From the NCBI GenBank assembly GCA_052244495.1, contig JBQPXH010000001.1: a DNA stretch of 64,000 nucleotides. The stretch is one strand, 5' to 3'. Source of the DNA: Cereibacter_A sp052244495. GTDB lineage: Bacteria > Pseudomonadota > Alphaproteobacteria > Rhodobacterales > Rhodobacteraceae. The translations under genes and the position numbers were made by a program. Within the stretch, counting starts at the first letter, position 1. The number at the start of each line of letters is the position of its first letter. Below, in pieces: positions 43,552 to 51,902 of the stretch. The notes below the pieces were generated by a model. It saw nothing but the letters and a program-made list of their open reading frames with translations. It did no database searches and was not told where the DNA came from.

Positions 43552-44646
43552 GTGCCCCAGTCTCCCGCCAGTCCCACGCGCCTCACGGTCGAGCATCTGA
43601 CGCGCGCCTTCGGAACCGTTCCCGTCGTCGACGACGTCTCGCTCGATGTGGCGGCGGGGCAGGTCGCCTGCCTCCTCGGCCCCTCCGGCTGCGGCAAGTC
43701 GACGACTCTGCGCATGATCGCGGGCGTCGAGCGTCCGGACAAGGGCCGCATTGCCTTCGACGGCCAGACGGTTTCGGATGCGGCGTCATTCCTGCCGCCC
43801 GAGGCGCGGTCGGTCGGGCTGATGTTCCAGGATTTCGCGCTCTTCCCGCATCTGACGGTGGCGCAGAACGTGGCCTTCGGCCTCAGGGACAGCCGCGAGG
43901 CACGGATGCGTCGGGTCGCGGAACTCCTCGAGCGGGTCAATCTCGTGGGCTACGGCGACAAGCATCCCCACCAGCTTTCGGGGGGCGAGCAACAGCGGGT
44001 GGCCCTGGCCCGTGCGCTCGCGCCGCGGCCGCGCGTGATGCTGATGGACGAGCCCTTCTCGGGTCTCGACAACCGCCTCCGCGACGGGATCCGTGACACG
44101 ACCCTCGAGATCCTGAAGGAGGAAGGCGCGGCGGTCCTTCTCGTGACCCACGAGCCCGACGAGGCATTGCGCATGGCGGACGAGATCCTGTTGATGCGGG
44201 CGGGGCGGATCGTGCAGCGCGGCTCTCCCTACAACGTCTACAACTCGCCGGTGGACCGGGCGGCGGCGGCCTTCTTTTCGGACGTCAACGTGATCCGGGG
44301 GACGTCGCGGGGGGCACTGACGCGGACACCCTTTGGCGAGTTCCTGACGCCGGGGCATGCGGACGGGGCCGAGGTCGAGATCGTGATCCGCCCGCAGCAC
44401 CTGAAGATCGACTTCGACCGCAACGGGCGCGGCCCCAATCCCACGCCCGCGGAGGGCACGGCCGCGCGGGGGAGGGTCGTGCGGGCGCGGTTCCTCGGCC
44501 GCGAGAGCCTCGTGGATTTCGTCATGGACAGCGACGGCTCCCGCCTGACCACGTCCGTGCCGAACGTGTTCCTGCCGAGGCCCGGCACCCCGCTCTGGCT
44601 GATGATCCGCCGCGACCGCTGCTTCGTGTTTCCGGCGCGGCGCTGA
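43552..44646 (+). CDS. ABC transporter ATP-binding protein, Fe3+/spermidine type
   Basis: An ATPase of 364 residues from GTG 43552. Walker A is GPSGCGKST, the signature LSGGEQQRVALARAL and Walker B RVMLMDEPFSGLD. The C-terminal 120 residues form a TOBE-like regulatory domain, as in FbpC, PotA and similar importer ATPases. The closest pattern is iron(III) FbpC. No permease or binding protein is adjacent; the orphan permease at 2221-3894 is of the matching type and could be its partner. Confidence 0.88.
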   Translation: MPQSPASPTRLTVEHLTRAFGTVPVVDDVSLDVAAGQVACLLGPSGCGKSTTLRMIAGVERPDKGRIAFDGQTVSDAASFLPPEARSVGLMFQDFALFPHLTVAQNVAFGLRDSREARMRRVAELLERVNLVGYGDKHPHQLSGGEQQRVALARALAPRPRVMLMDEPFSGLDNRLRDGIRDTTLEILKEEGAAVLLVTHEPDEALRMADEILLMRAGRIVQRGSPYNVYNSPVDRAAAAFFSDVNVIRGTSRGALTRTPFGEFLTPGHADGAEVEIVIRPQHLKIDFDRNGRGPNPTPAEGTAARGRVVRARFLGRESLVDFVMDSDGSRLTTSVPNVFLPRPGTPLWLMIRRDRCFVFPARR

Positions 44647-44966
44647 CGGACTTCCCTCCGCCATCCGCACGGGCGCGCGGAGCGGCGGCCATACGCCTTG
44701 CCTGCTTTTCGGCGGGGTCGTGGATGCTGGCCTTGGGAAATTTTTCAATTTTGCTCAGCCACCTGGTAGGAAAACCTCAGCTGCCACGCGAGATGCAAGG
44801 GCGTGGCGCAATCGCGCTCCCAGGCCCGACGGCAAGCTTGTTCCAGCGCAAGCAGCAGAACAAAAAACGCGGAGGCGCTGCGAAAGGGTCTTTGATCCGG
44901 GGTCGCGAACCAATAAATGGGGTCAGTGACGAAGCGAGGCCGCATGTCGGCTCCAGGAGACGCGAG
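44647..44966. other. intergenic region before tatA
   Basis: This 320-bp stretch contains AT-rich patches (44740-44760 and 44865-44925) within GC-rich DNA and no supported gene. An open frame runs through it in phase with tatA, but only the tatA ATG at 44967 has a Shine-Dalgarno sequence. The tat promoter should be here; I cannot identify its elements reliably. Confidence 0.5.
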
Positions 44967-45179
44967 ATGCTCAACAATATCGGTTTGCCCGGCCTGCTGC
45001 TCATTGCGGTGGTGGTGCTCGTGCTGTTCGGGCGCGGCAAGGTGAGCTCGCTCATGGGCGAGGTTGGCAAGGGGATCAATGCCTTCAAGAAGGGCATCAA
45101 GGAAGAGACCGCCGAAATCGAGAACCGCCCCGAGACGACGCGCGACGTGACGCCCGCCGCCGATCGCGACAAGGTCTGA
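44967..45179 (+). CDS. tatA: twin-arginine translocase subunit TatA
   Basis: TatA, 70 residues: one N-terminal membrane helix (MLNNIGLPGLLLIAVVVLVLF), the FGRGKVSSLMGEVGKGINAFKKGI hinge and amphipathic helix (in part), and an acidic tail. It polymerises to form the passage for folded Tat substrates. ATG 44967 follows AGGAGACGCG. tatB starts 10 bp downstream. Confidence 0.95.
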   Translation: MLNNIGLPGLLLIAVVVLVLFGRGKVSSLMGEVGKGINAFKKGIKEETAEIENRPETTRDVTPAADRDKV

Positions 45180-45189
45180 TCGGCACCCG

Positions 45190-45633
45190 ATGTTCGACAT
45201 CGGCTGGAGCGAGCTGCTCGTCATCGGCGTGGTGGCGCTGATCGTGGTGGGGCCCAAGGACCTGCCCGAGATGTTCCGCACCCTTGGACGGGTGACGGCC
45301 AAGGCCCGCAACATGGCACGCGAGTTTCAGCGCGCGATGGAGGCGGCTGCGGACGAGACCGGCGTGAAAGATGTGGTGAAGGACGTCAAGAACGTGACCT
45401 CGCCGCGCAGCATGGGCCTCGACGCGATGAAGGAAGCGGCCGACCGGTTCGAGAAGTGGGATCCGATGAAGCCGTCGCAGCCCGGATCCGCCTCGGGCGC
45501 CAGTCCGACGGCTCAGGCGCAGCAGGGCCCTGGCGCCGCTGCCGTGACGGCTCCTCCCGCCGCGGCGCCGGCCGCGCCGCCTTCGCAGGCACCCGCGGCT
45601 TCCGCGCCGGCCGATCGCAAGAGTGACGAATGA
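45190..45633 (+). CDS. tatB: twin-arginine translocase subunit TatB
   Basis: TatB, 147 residues: MFDIGWSELLVIGVVALIVVG with the conserved Glu8, then GPKDLPEMFRTLGRVTAKARNMAREFQRAM (in part) and a long Pro/Ala-rich C-terminus. With TatC it forms the receptor for RR signal peptides. Overlaps tatC by 4 nt. Confidence 0.95.
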   Translation: MFDIGWSELLVIGVVALIVVGPKDLPEMFRTLGRVTAKARNMAREFQRAMEAAADETGVKDVVKDVKNVTSPRSMGLDAMKEAADRFEKWDPMKPSQPGSASGASPTAQAQQGPGAAAVTAPPAAAPAAPPSQAPAASAPADRKSDE

Positions 45634-46493
45634 GCCGCGACACCAAAGACGATATCGACGGTTCCAGTGCCCCGCTGATCGAGCACCTGGCCGAACTCAG
45701 AAACCGCATCCTGATCTCGCTCGCCGCCTTCGTGGTGGCGATGCTCGCCTCGTTCATGGTGTGGAACCCGATCTTCAACTTCCTCACCCATCCGATCTGC
45801 GATGCGCTGATCGCGCGTGGCCAGGATTGCGGGCTGGTGCTGATCAAGCTGCAGGAAGGCTTCTTCGTCGCGATCCGCATCTCGGTCATGGGCGGCATCG
45901 CGCTGTCCTTCCCGATCATCGCCTGGCAGATGTGGCGCTTCGTGGCGCCCGGTCTCTACCGCAACGAGAAGGCGGCCTTCCTGCCGTTCCTCGTGGCCTC
46001 GCCGATCATGTTCCTGCTCGGCGGCCTTTTCGCCTTCTACGTCGTGCTGCCCATCGCGTTCGACTTCTTCCTCGGCTTCCAGCAGTTCATGACCGAGCAG
46101 CCGGGCACTGTGCGCGAGGACGGCAGCCTGCCCCTCGCGGGGGTCGTGTTCCAGGGCTCGATGGAGCAGTATCTCGCTCTCACCTCGAACTTCATCCTGG
46201 CCTTCGGCCTCTGTTTCCAGCTTCCGGTCCTTCTGACGCTGATGGGCAAGGCGGGTCTCGTGACCTCGCACGGGCTCGGCTCGATGCGCAAATACGCGAT
46301 CGTGCTGATCCTGCTGGTCGCCGCGCTGGTGACCCCGCCCGACATGATGTCCCAGATGATCCTCTTTGGCGCGGTCTATCCGCTCTATGAGATCTCGATC
46401 TTCCTCATCAAGCGGATCGAGCGGAAGCGCGAGGCCGAACTGCGGGCACAGGGCCTGTGGTTCGAGGACGAGGAAGAGGACGGCGCGGCATGA
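45630..46493 (+). CDS. tatC: twin-arginine translocase subunit TatC
   Basis: TatC, 287 residues and six membrane helices, binds twin-arginine signal peptides. IEHLAELRNRILISLAAFVV, the periplasmic region before FLPFLVASPIMFLLGGLFAF and the final PPDMMSQMILFGAVYPLYEI are typical. Couples to the next gene through an ATGA overlap. Confidence 0.96.
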   Translation: MSRDTKDDIDGSSAPLIEHLAELRNRILISLAAFVVAMLASFMVWNPIFNFLTHPICDALIARGQDCGLVLIKLQEGFFVAIRISVMGGIALSFPIIAWQMWRFVAPGLYRNEKAAFLPFLVASPIMFLLGGLFAFYVVLPIAFDFFLGFQQFMTEQPGTVREDGSLPLAGVVFQGSMEQYLALTSNFILAFGLCFQLPVLLTLMGKAGLVTSHGLGSMRKYAIVLILLVAALVTPPDMMSQMILFGAVYPLYEISIFLIKRIERKREAELRAQGLWFEDEEEDGAA

Positions 46494-47326
46494 GCGACCC
46501 GCTTGCGCGGATTGCCGCGGCGCTCGAACGGATGAGCCCGCCGCCGATGCCGGTGCCGGATTTCGGCGCGGCGGACGCCTTCGCCTGGCACACGGCGCCG
46601 GACCGGCTCGAGCCGGTGGAGCGGGTGTCGCGGGTGGATCTCTCGCTTCTCGTGGGGGTCAACCGCGCACGGGACATCCTTCGGGCCAACACCGAACATT
46701 TCGCCCGCGGCCTGCCGGCCAACAACGCGCTGCTCTGGGGCGCGCGGGGGATGGGCAAGTCGAGCCTCGTCAAGGCCATTCACGCCAAGGTCGTGGAAGA
46801 CGGCCTGCCGCTCAAGATCGTCGAGCTGAGCCGCGAGGATCTGCCCTCCGTGCAGCGGCTGCTGAAGCACCTGCGCGGCGCCTCCTTCCGTTTCATCCTG
46901 TTCTGCGACGATCTCTCGTTCAGCCACGATGACCAGCACTACAAGTCGCTGAAGGCGGTTCTGGATGGCGGGATCGAGGGGCGGCCCGAGAATGTCATTC
47001 TCTACGCCACGTCGAACCGCCGGCACCTCATGCCGCGCGACATGATCGAGAACGAGCGCTCGACCGCGATCAGCCCCTCCGAGGCGGTGGAGGAGAAGGT
47101 CTCTCTCTCGGACCGGTTCGGGCTCTGGCTGGGGTTCCATCCCTGTTCGCAGGATGAATACCTGGAAATGATCCGCGGATACTGTGACGCTCACGGGCTT
47201 TCGATCGCCGAGGAGACGCTCCGCGCCGAGGCCATCGAATGGCAGGCCACCCGCGGCGCACGATCTGGCCGCGTCGCCTGGCAGTTCTTTACCGACCTTG
47301 CGGCACGCCACGGCATCGCGCTCTGA
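46490..47326 (+). CDS. DUF815 family AAA ATPase
   Basis: A 278-residue AAA-type P-loop ATPase with Walker A GARGMGKSSLVKA, Walker B FILFCDDLSF and sensor-like YATSNRRHLMPRDMIENE. DUF815 proteins are widespread and poorly characterised. The gene is coupled to tatC, an order I remember in other alphaproteobacteria, which hints at but does not prove a link to protein export. Start ATG 46490 is fixed by the overlap. Confidence 0.88.
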   Translation: MSDPLARIAAALERMSPPPMPVPDFGAADAFAWHTAPDRLEPVERVSRVDLSLLVGVNRARDILRANTEHFARGLPANNALLWGARGMGKSSLVKAIHAKVVEDGLPLKIVELSREDLPSVQRLLKHLRGASFRFILFCDDLSFSHDDQHYKSLKAVLDGGIEGRPENVILYATSNRRHLMPRDMIENERSTAISPSEAVEEKVSLSDRFGLWLGFHPCSQDEYLEMIRGYCDAHGLSIAEETLRAEAIEWQATRGARSGRVAWQFFTDLAARHGIAL

Positions 47327-47487
47327 TCCAGTGGTCTGAAAGTCTTCACCTTCTGGGCTGATGGTTCAGGCATGGCGCCTGCCGTGCCTGCTGGCGCTTG
47401 TCCCGTGGGGTCGGTGCGGAAATCGCCCTCAAGCGCAGGAGTCCGGCCTCGGGGCGAGGCATGTCCATGCGCTTGGATCGAAAATCA

Positions 47488-47523
47488 AGAAGCAGCCGGG
47501 AACTTCGTGTTCCGTGGCTGCTT
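47488..47523 (-). terminator. terminator of the nlpD-like gene
   Basis: GAAGCAGCC and GGCTGCTTC form a 9-bp stem with an extra inner GGAAC/GTTCC pairing and, on the minus strand, are followed by TTGATTTTCG. It lies 34 bp after the stop of the minus-strand gene. The rest of 47327-47556 holds no gene. Confidence 0.7.
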
Positions 47524-47556
47524 CGCGTCGTAACCTGTTGATTGGGGCAGGTATAT

Positions 47557-48762
47557 CTACTGCAGGTAGGGCATCGGATCGACGCTCTCGAAGCCTTTGC
47601 GAACCTCGAAATGCACGAAGGGCGGATCGGCTGCGCGCACCACCGCGATCGGCTGGCCGCGCTTGACCGAGGTGCCCTTGGCGACCTTGATCCCGTCGAT
47701 ATTGGCATAGACCGTCAGAAGATTGTCCGGATGGCGGATCACGAGGATCGGCACCTGGTCGGTATCCTGAGTGATCGCCGCCACCGTGCCGTCCGCGGCC
47801 GCCGCGACCTGCGTGCCCACGGCCGCGGAGATGTCGATCCCGTCGTTCTTCTTCTTCACGTAGCCGCGGATGATCTTGCCTTGCACCGGGAAGCCCAGCC
47901 GCGAGGCCGAAGCAGAGGTCCTTTGCGCGCCGAGATCGGGCGAGGCAGGCTGGTTTGCCGGCTTCGAGGCGGGCGTGGTCGATTCGGCGGGCAGGGGCTT
48001 GGCGGCCGATGGCGGCGTGGGCGTGGGCGAGCCGGCACCCGGCACCGTCACGGCCGTCACGTTCGGGGTCGGCGAGGGAGGCGCGGCCGCGGCCGTGGGA
48101 ATGATCAGATACTGGCCCTCGCGGATGCCCAGGTCGGGGCCGAGGCCGTTCCAGTCGGCCAGCGCCTTCGCCGAGACATTGTAGCTGCGTGCGATGGAAT
48201 AGGCGGTCTCTCCGCGCACGACGCGGTGGCGCGCCGGTTCGTCCGCGGCGCGCGGCGCGGCGGCGGGCGCCGGAGCGGCCGTCGTGACCGGTGCAGGCGC
48301 CGTGCTGCCCGCGCGGTCGAGGGCGGTCGTGGCGATAGCCGTCACGTCCACCCCGCCGGGCGGAACGGCGGCAGGTGCCGCCATCACCGGCGACGGGGCC
48401 ATGGCGGGTGCGGCCGCCACGCGCTGCGGAAGGGCCACGACCTCGCCCGGACGCAGTTCGTTCTGAGGCGACAACGCGTTGTAGCTCGCCACCTGCGCCG
48501 CATCGAGGCCGAGCCTGCCGGACAGAGAGGCGATCGTGTCGCCCTGCCGCGCCACGGCCACCTGGTAATTCGGATAGGAGATGATCCCGCGCTCATCGGG
48601 CCGGGGCCGGGGCGCCGTCGCCGCGCGGGCCGCGTCCGAGGTGTTCAGCGCGCCGGGACGGCCGCGCAGGTCCCAGTCGAGTTGCGACGTGTTGCAAGCG
48701 GCCAGGATCGCCAGCGTGGCCGTCATGCACAGGGCACGCGCGAGCGGGGGACGGTGGAACAT
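47557..48762 (-). CDS. NlpD-like lipoprotein, LysM domains plus degenerate M23 (LytM) domain
   Basis: A 401-residue lipoprotein: signal with lipobox LAILAAC, LysM repeats at about residues 66-112 and 183-226, a Pro/Ala/Thr-rich linker, and a C-terminal LytM/M23 domain (about 290-398). Catalytic zinc residues appear lost: NDGIDISA lacks the first His and PFVHFEVRKG has only one of the H-x-H pair. Degenerate LytM proteins such as NlpD and EnvC activate amidases instead of cutting peptidoglycan. It ends the surE-pcm-nlpD order, as in enterobacteria. Confidence 0.87.
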   Translation of the reverse strand: MFHRPPLARALCMTATLAILAACNTSQLDWDLRGRPGALNTSDAARAATAPRPRPDERGIISYPNYQVAVARQGDTIASLSGRLGLDAAQVASYNALSPQNELRPGEVVALPQRVAAAPAMAPSPVMAAPAAVPPGGVDVTAIATTALDRAGSTAPAPVTTAAPAPAAAPRAADEPARHRVVRGETAYSIARSYNVSAKALADWNGLGPDLGIREGQYLIIPTAAAAPPSPTPNVTAVTVPGAGSPTPTPPSAAKPLPAESTTPASKPANQPASPDLGAQRTSASASRLGFPVQGKIIRGYVKKKNDGIDISAAVGTQVAAAADGTVAAITQDTDQVPILVIRHPDNLLTVYANIDGIKVAKGTSVKRGQPIAVVRAADPPFVHFEVRKGFESVDPMPYLQ

Positions 48763-48907
48763 GCTCTGCCTCTCGTCTTGCGGTCCGGGTTGATCCCGAA
48801 GCTTGTCAGTCGCCCGGATTGCGCTCCGGAGCCTCTTGTCGGACGCGGGCGAGGCGGGCTCTCCCGTAGCGCCTGTGTGGCGACGGGCGTGCCCGCCCTG
48901 TCGCCTG

Positions 48908-49564
48908 TCAGTCGGACCCGATCCCCTCGACCAGCGGCACGAAGCGAACCGGCCGGAGCTCCTCGTAGTCGTAGCCCTGTTCGAGCCGGGTGACCTTGAT
49001 CAGGTTCTGCACCGCATCGGTCTGGCCGACCGGCACGACCATGATACCGCCGATCTTCAATTGTGCCAACAGGGGGCCGGGGGGATCCTCTGCCGCGGCC
49101 GTGACGAGGATCCGGTCGAAGGGCGCCTGTTCCGGCAGGCCGAAGCTGCCATCGGCTGCGAGGGCCGTGATGTTGGTCAGCCCCAGACGATGGAAGACCT
49201 CGGTCGCCTCTCGCACGAGGCGGCGGTGGCGGTCGACGGTGTAGATGCGACGGGCGAGGTGGCTCAGCACGGCGGCCTGGTAGCCCGAGCCGGTGCCAAC
49301 CTCGAGCACCTTGTCGCGCGGGTTGACGGCGAGGGCCTGGCTCATGAGGCCCACGACCGATGGCTGGCTGATGGTCTGGCCGCAGGCGATGGGAAGCGGC
49401 ATGTCCTCGTAGGCGCGGTCCGAGAAGATGCCGCGGACGAAGGCGCCGCGGTCGATGCGCTCCATCGCGGCCAGCACACGGGCATCGGTCACACCGCGCG
49501 ATCGGACGGCGAAAAGGAACCGCATCTTGCGTTCGGCCGGATCCTCCTCCGCGGGCCCGGTCAT
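48908..49564 (-). CDS. pcm: protein-L-isoaspartate O-methyltransferase
   Basis: Pcm, 218 residues, a SAM-dependent methyltransferase repairing isoaspartyl sites. The SAM loop is VLEVGTGSGYQAAVL, the family-specific GQTISQPSVVGLMSQAL precedes it, and FDRILVTAAAEDPP follows. The N-terminal 25 residues (AEEDPAERKMRFLFAVR) are a charged helix. It overlaps surE by 4 nt, so the pair is coupled. Confidence 0.95.
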   Translation of the reverse strand: MTGPAEEDPAERKMRFLFAVRSRGVTDARVLAAMERIDRGAFVRGIFSDRAYEDMPLPIACGQTISQPSVVGLMSQALAVNPRDKVLEVGTGSGYQAAVLSHLARRIYTVDRHRRLVREATEVFHRLGLTNITALAADGSFGLPEQAPFDRILVTAAAEDPPGPLLAQLKIGGIMVVPVGQTDAVQNLIKVTRLEQGYDYEELRPVRFVPLVEGIGSD

Positions 49565-50346
49565 CCGATCTGGGCCTCGAGTTCGGCCAGCCTGTCATGC
49601 GCGGTGAGATCGGCGCGCATGGGCGTGATGGAGACGAAGCCGTCGAGATTCACCGCGGCATCGGTGCCGGGCAGGGTCGGGCTCTGCTGCGCGCCGCCGC
49701 GGATCCACAGGAAGCGCCGACCCGAGGGCGACATGTGCGGCTCGACCCCGAAGGAGGTGTTGCGCCGGAAGCCCTGCGCCGCGACCCGGTGGCCGCGAAG
49801 CCCGGCCGCCGGCTTCGGGGGGAAGTTCACGTTGTAGAACAGGCGGTAGTCGCCGTCGTCCCACAGTCCGCGCTCGAGCAGGAGCCGCAGGATCCGCGCA
49901 CCATGGGCGCGGGCGCATTCGAACGGATCCGCGAGCCCCTCGGTGTCGGGACCGAGGAACTGCGAAAGGGCGATGGCGGGCAGGCCCTGCAGGGCCGCCT
50001 CCAGGGCGCCGCCCACCGTGCCGGAGTAGAGGACGTTCTCGGCCGAGTTGTTGCCGCGGTTCACGCCCGACAGCACGAGGTCCGGCCGCGCACCCTGCAG
50101 GACGTCGTAGATCGCGGCGAGCACGCAATCTGCCGGGCTGCCTTCGGCGGCGAAGCGGCGCGGGCCGAGCTTTGCGATCATCATCGGATGGGTGTAGCTG
50201 ATCGCGTGGGAGACGCCCGACTGCTCGAAGGCCGGGGCCACCGTCCAGACCTCGCCCTCCGGCCCTGCAAGCTCCAGCGCGATCTGCTCGAGCACCTCGA
50301 GGCCGGGGGCGTTGATGCCGTCGTCGTTCGTGATCAGGATCCGCAT
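49561..50346 (-). CDS. surE: 5'/3'-nucleotidase SurE
   Basis: SurE, 261 residues, a metal-dependent nucleoside monophosphatase. MRILITNDDGINAPGL has the two metal-binding aspartates, SGVNRGNNSAENVLYSGTVG the conserved Asn and Gly-rich loop. First gene of the surE-pcm-nlpD group. The ATG follows AGAGAGCTTC on the minus strand. Confidence 0.95.
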   Translation of the reverse strand: MRILITNDDGINAPGLEVLEQIALELAGPEGEVWTVAPAFEQSGVSHAISYTHPMMIAKLGPRRFAAEGSPADCVLAAIYDVLQGARPDLVLSGVNRGNNSAENVLYSGTVGGALEAALQGLPAIALSQFLGPDTEGLADPFECARAHGARILRLLLERGLWDDGDYRLFYNVNFPPKPAAGLRGHRVAAQGFRRNTSFGVEPHMSPSGRRFLWIRGGAQQSPTLPGTDAAVNLDGFVSITPMRADLTAHDRLAELEAQIG

Positions 50347-51114
50347 GAAGCTCTCTCTTTTCCGATCATCTGCTTAGACGAGCGGGCGCCGAGGGTAAAG
50401 CGGCGCGCCGCCGGGCCCGGCGCGCGGCCTCCGCGCTGTGTCCTCACCGCCCGGGTCCCGCATCGGAACAGATCGCGACCGGGCGGGTTGTAGCGCGGAT
50501 GACGGGCCGCGCACGGGTCCGTCTGCCTGCTCAACCCTTGATCAAGGACTACCCCATTCATGCTGCGCTGCCGCAGGATTCACCCGATTTCTCGGGCGGC
50601 GGTCCTCCGCCTGCGGGAGACGTGCCCCCTTGCGTCCGACGCTTCCTTAGGAGCAATGCCTGACCTCGGAGGTCGATCCCTCGTCCGCCAGGCTGCGCCC
50701 GCAGCATTATTGCTACCGAAGGGGGTTGTCATTACTTCTTTGGGTTGCAAGTTCTTGAATGACTTCGGCGCAGGTCGTTGAACCATTCTTCATCTTGAAA
50801 AATGCCTAGAATCGTTGAGGATCACAGTGACTGGGAGTTCGACAAGAATCGCCCCTGGCCGAAAGGCGGACCCCGGTGACCACTTTGATAAGGATAGCCC
50901 TCTCTTCGCGGGTGCAGCGAGAATCCGCACAGACGCGATCAAGAAACCGCCCGGAAAATGGGCATGCCTTGACACTTTGGCGAAAGCGAGGAAAATTTCT
51001 GTTCTCATTTGGACAATAATCAACCCGGAAGACTTGGCGCGACATGACTCAGCATTTTCTGGATTAAAGTCGGCTCGTGCCTGAGTGGCGACGCTCAAAA
51101 GCAACAGGTGTTTC
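50347..51114. other. long intergenic region between surE and exoY
   Basis: The 768-bp divergent region contains no convincing gene. Near surE there is a strong symmetric GCGCGCCG-N7-CGGCGCGC (50403-50425) and a palindrome CCTTGATCAAGG (50536-50547). From about 50700 to 51110 the G+C content drops clearly below that of the surroundings, as is usual for promoters or acquired DNA upstream of polysaccharide genes. Short open frames on both strands there have no Shine-Dalgarno sequence or family features. Confidence 0.55.
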
Positions 51115-51828
51115 ATGGAATTCAATCCGCAATCCTCTTTGACGCCGGATCATGTCAGTCCGGATCACCTCTATCTTTCCTCTCTGCCCCGCTCGCTCGA
51201 ACAGGTGTCGGGTCCCGTGGGTGGTCTGCTCAAACGCATGATCGACATCGTGATTGCGGTGACGGCGCTGATCGCTCTTGCTCCGCTGATGATCGGCGTG
51301 GCGCTGATCATCTGGTTCGGCAGCAACGGCCCGATCTTCTACGGCCACCAGCGCGTGGGCTTCGGCGGCCGCACCTTCCGGTGCTGGAAGTTCCGCTCGA
51401 TGGTCGTGGACGGGGACGTGGTTCTCGAGCGTCATCTGAGGGCGAATCCCGACGCGCAGCGCGAATGGGACCGCGACCGCAAGCTGCGCAAGGATCCGCG
51501 CGTCACGCCGATCGGCGCGGTCATCCGGATGTTGTCGATCGACGAGCTGCCGCAGCTTTTCAACATCCTTTCGGGTGAGATGAGCGTCGTCGGCCCGCGT
51601 CCGGTTGTCGTGGCCGAGCTTCGCCGCTACCGTGGCTCGGCGGGCCACTACCTCCGGACCCGTCCCGGTCTCACCGGAATGTGGCAGGTGAGCGGGCGCA
51701 GCGACCTGAGCTACAAGCAGCGTGTCCTGCTCGACCGGTACTACGTCATGCGCTGGAACGTGCTTGCCGACGTGGCGATCATCCTGCGTACCGTGCCGGC
51801 AGTGCTCCGGTCCCGCGGCTCCTGCTGA
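51115..51828 (+). CDS. exoY: exopolysaccharide sugar transferase (undecaprenyl-phosphate hexose-1-P transferase)
   Basis: A 237-residue monotopic phosphoglycosyl transferase. One membrane segment (IDIVIAVTALIALAPLMIGV) is followed by KFRSMVVDGD, DELPQLFNILSGEMSVVGPR and GLTGMWQVSGRSDLSYKQR, the ExoY/WbaP pattern. It starts polysaccharide repeat synthesis by loading galactose- or glucose-1-phosphate on undecaprenyl phosphate. The size fits ExoY of the succinoglycan pathway. ATG 51115 follows ACAGGTG. Confidence 0.92.
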   Translation: MEFNPQSSLTPDHVSPDHLYLSSLPRSLEQVSGPVGGLLKRMIDIVIAVTALIALAPLMIGVALIIWFGSNGPIFYGHQRVGFGGRTFRCWKFRSMVVDGDVVLERHLRANPDAQREWDRDRKLRKDPRVTPIGAVIRMLSIDELPQLFNILSGEMSVVGPRPVVVAELRRYRGSAGHYLRTRPGLTGMWQVSGRSDLSYKQRVLLDRYYVMRWNVLADVAIILRTVPAVLRSRGSC

Positions 51829-51856
51829 GCCAGGCATCCGAATCCGGTCCAGAGGC

Positions 51857-51877
51857 CGCGGCGGAGGGTCCGCCGCG
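51857..51877 (+). terminator. attenuator-like hairpin between exoY and the exoF-like gene
   Basis: CGCGGCGGA-GGG-TCCGCCGCG forms a 9-bp stem with a 3-nt loop, followed by CATTCATTTT, 28 bp after the exoY stop. It could terminate or attenuate transcription so that the second gene is made in smaller amounts. Confidence 0.6.
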
Positions 51878-51902
51878 CATTCATTTTGAGAAAGGTCGCC
51901 GA

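Noticed and set aside
44724..44966. 81-codon in-frame extension upstream of tatA
   Set aside because: TatA must begin with its membrane helix; ATG 44967 has an AGGAG site and the extension encodes no plausible N-terminus.
50536..50547. Palindrome CCTTGATCAAGG considered as an FNR box
   Set aside because: The TTGAT and ATCAA halves overlap instead of being 4 bp apart, so it does not fit the FNR spacing.
50790..51125. Minus-strand 111-codon and plus-strand 89-codon frames in the surE-exoY gap
   Set aside because: Neither has a ribosome site or recognisable protein features; composition fits a non-coding AT-rich leader.
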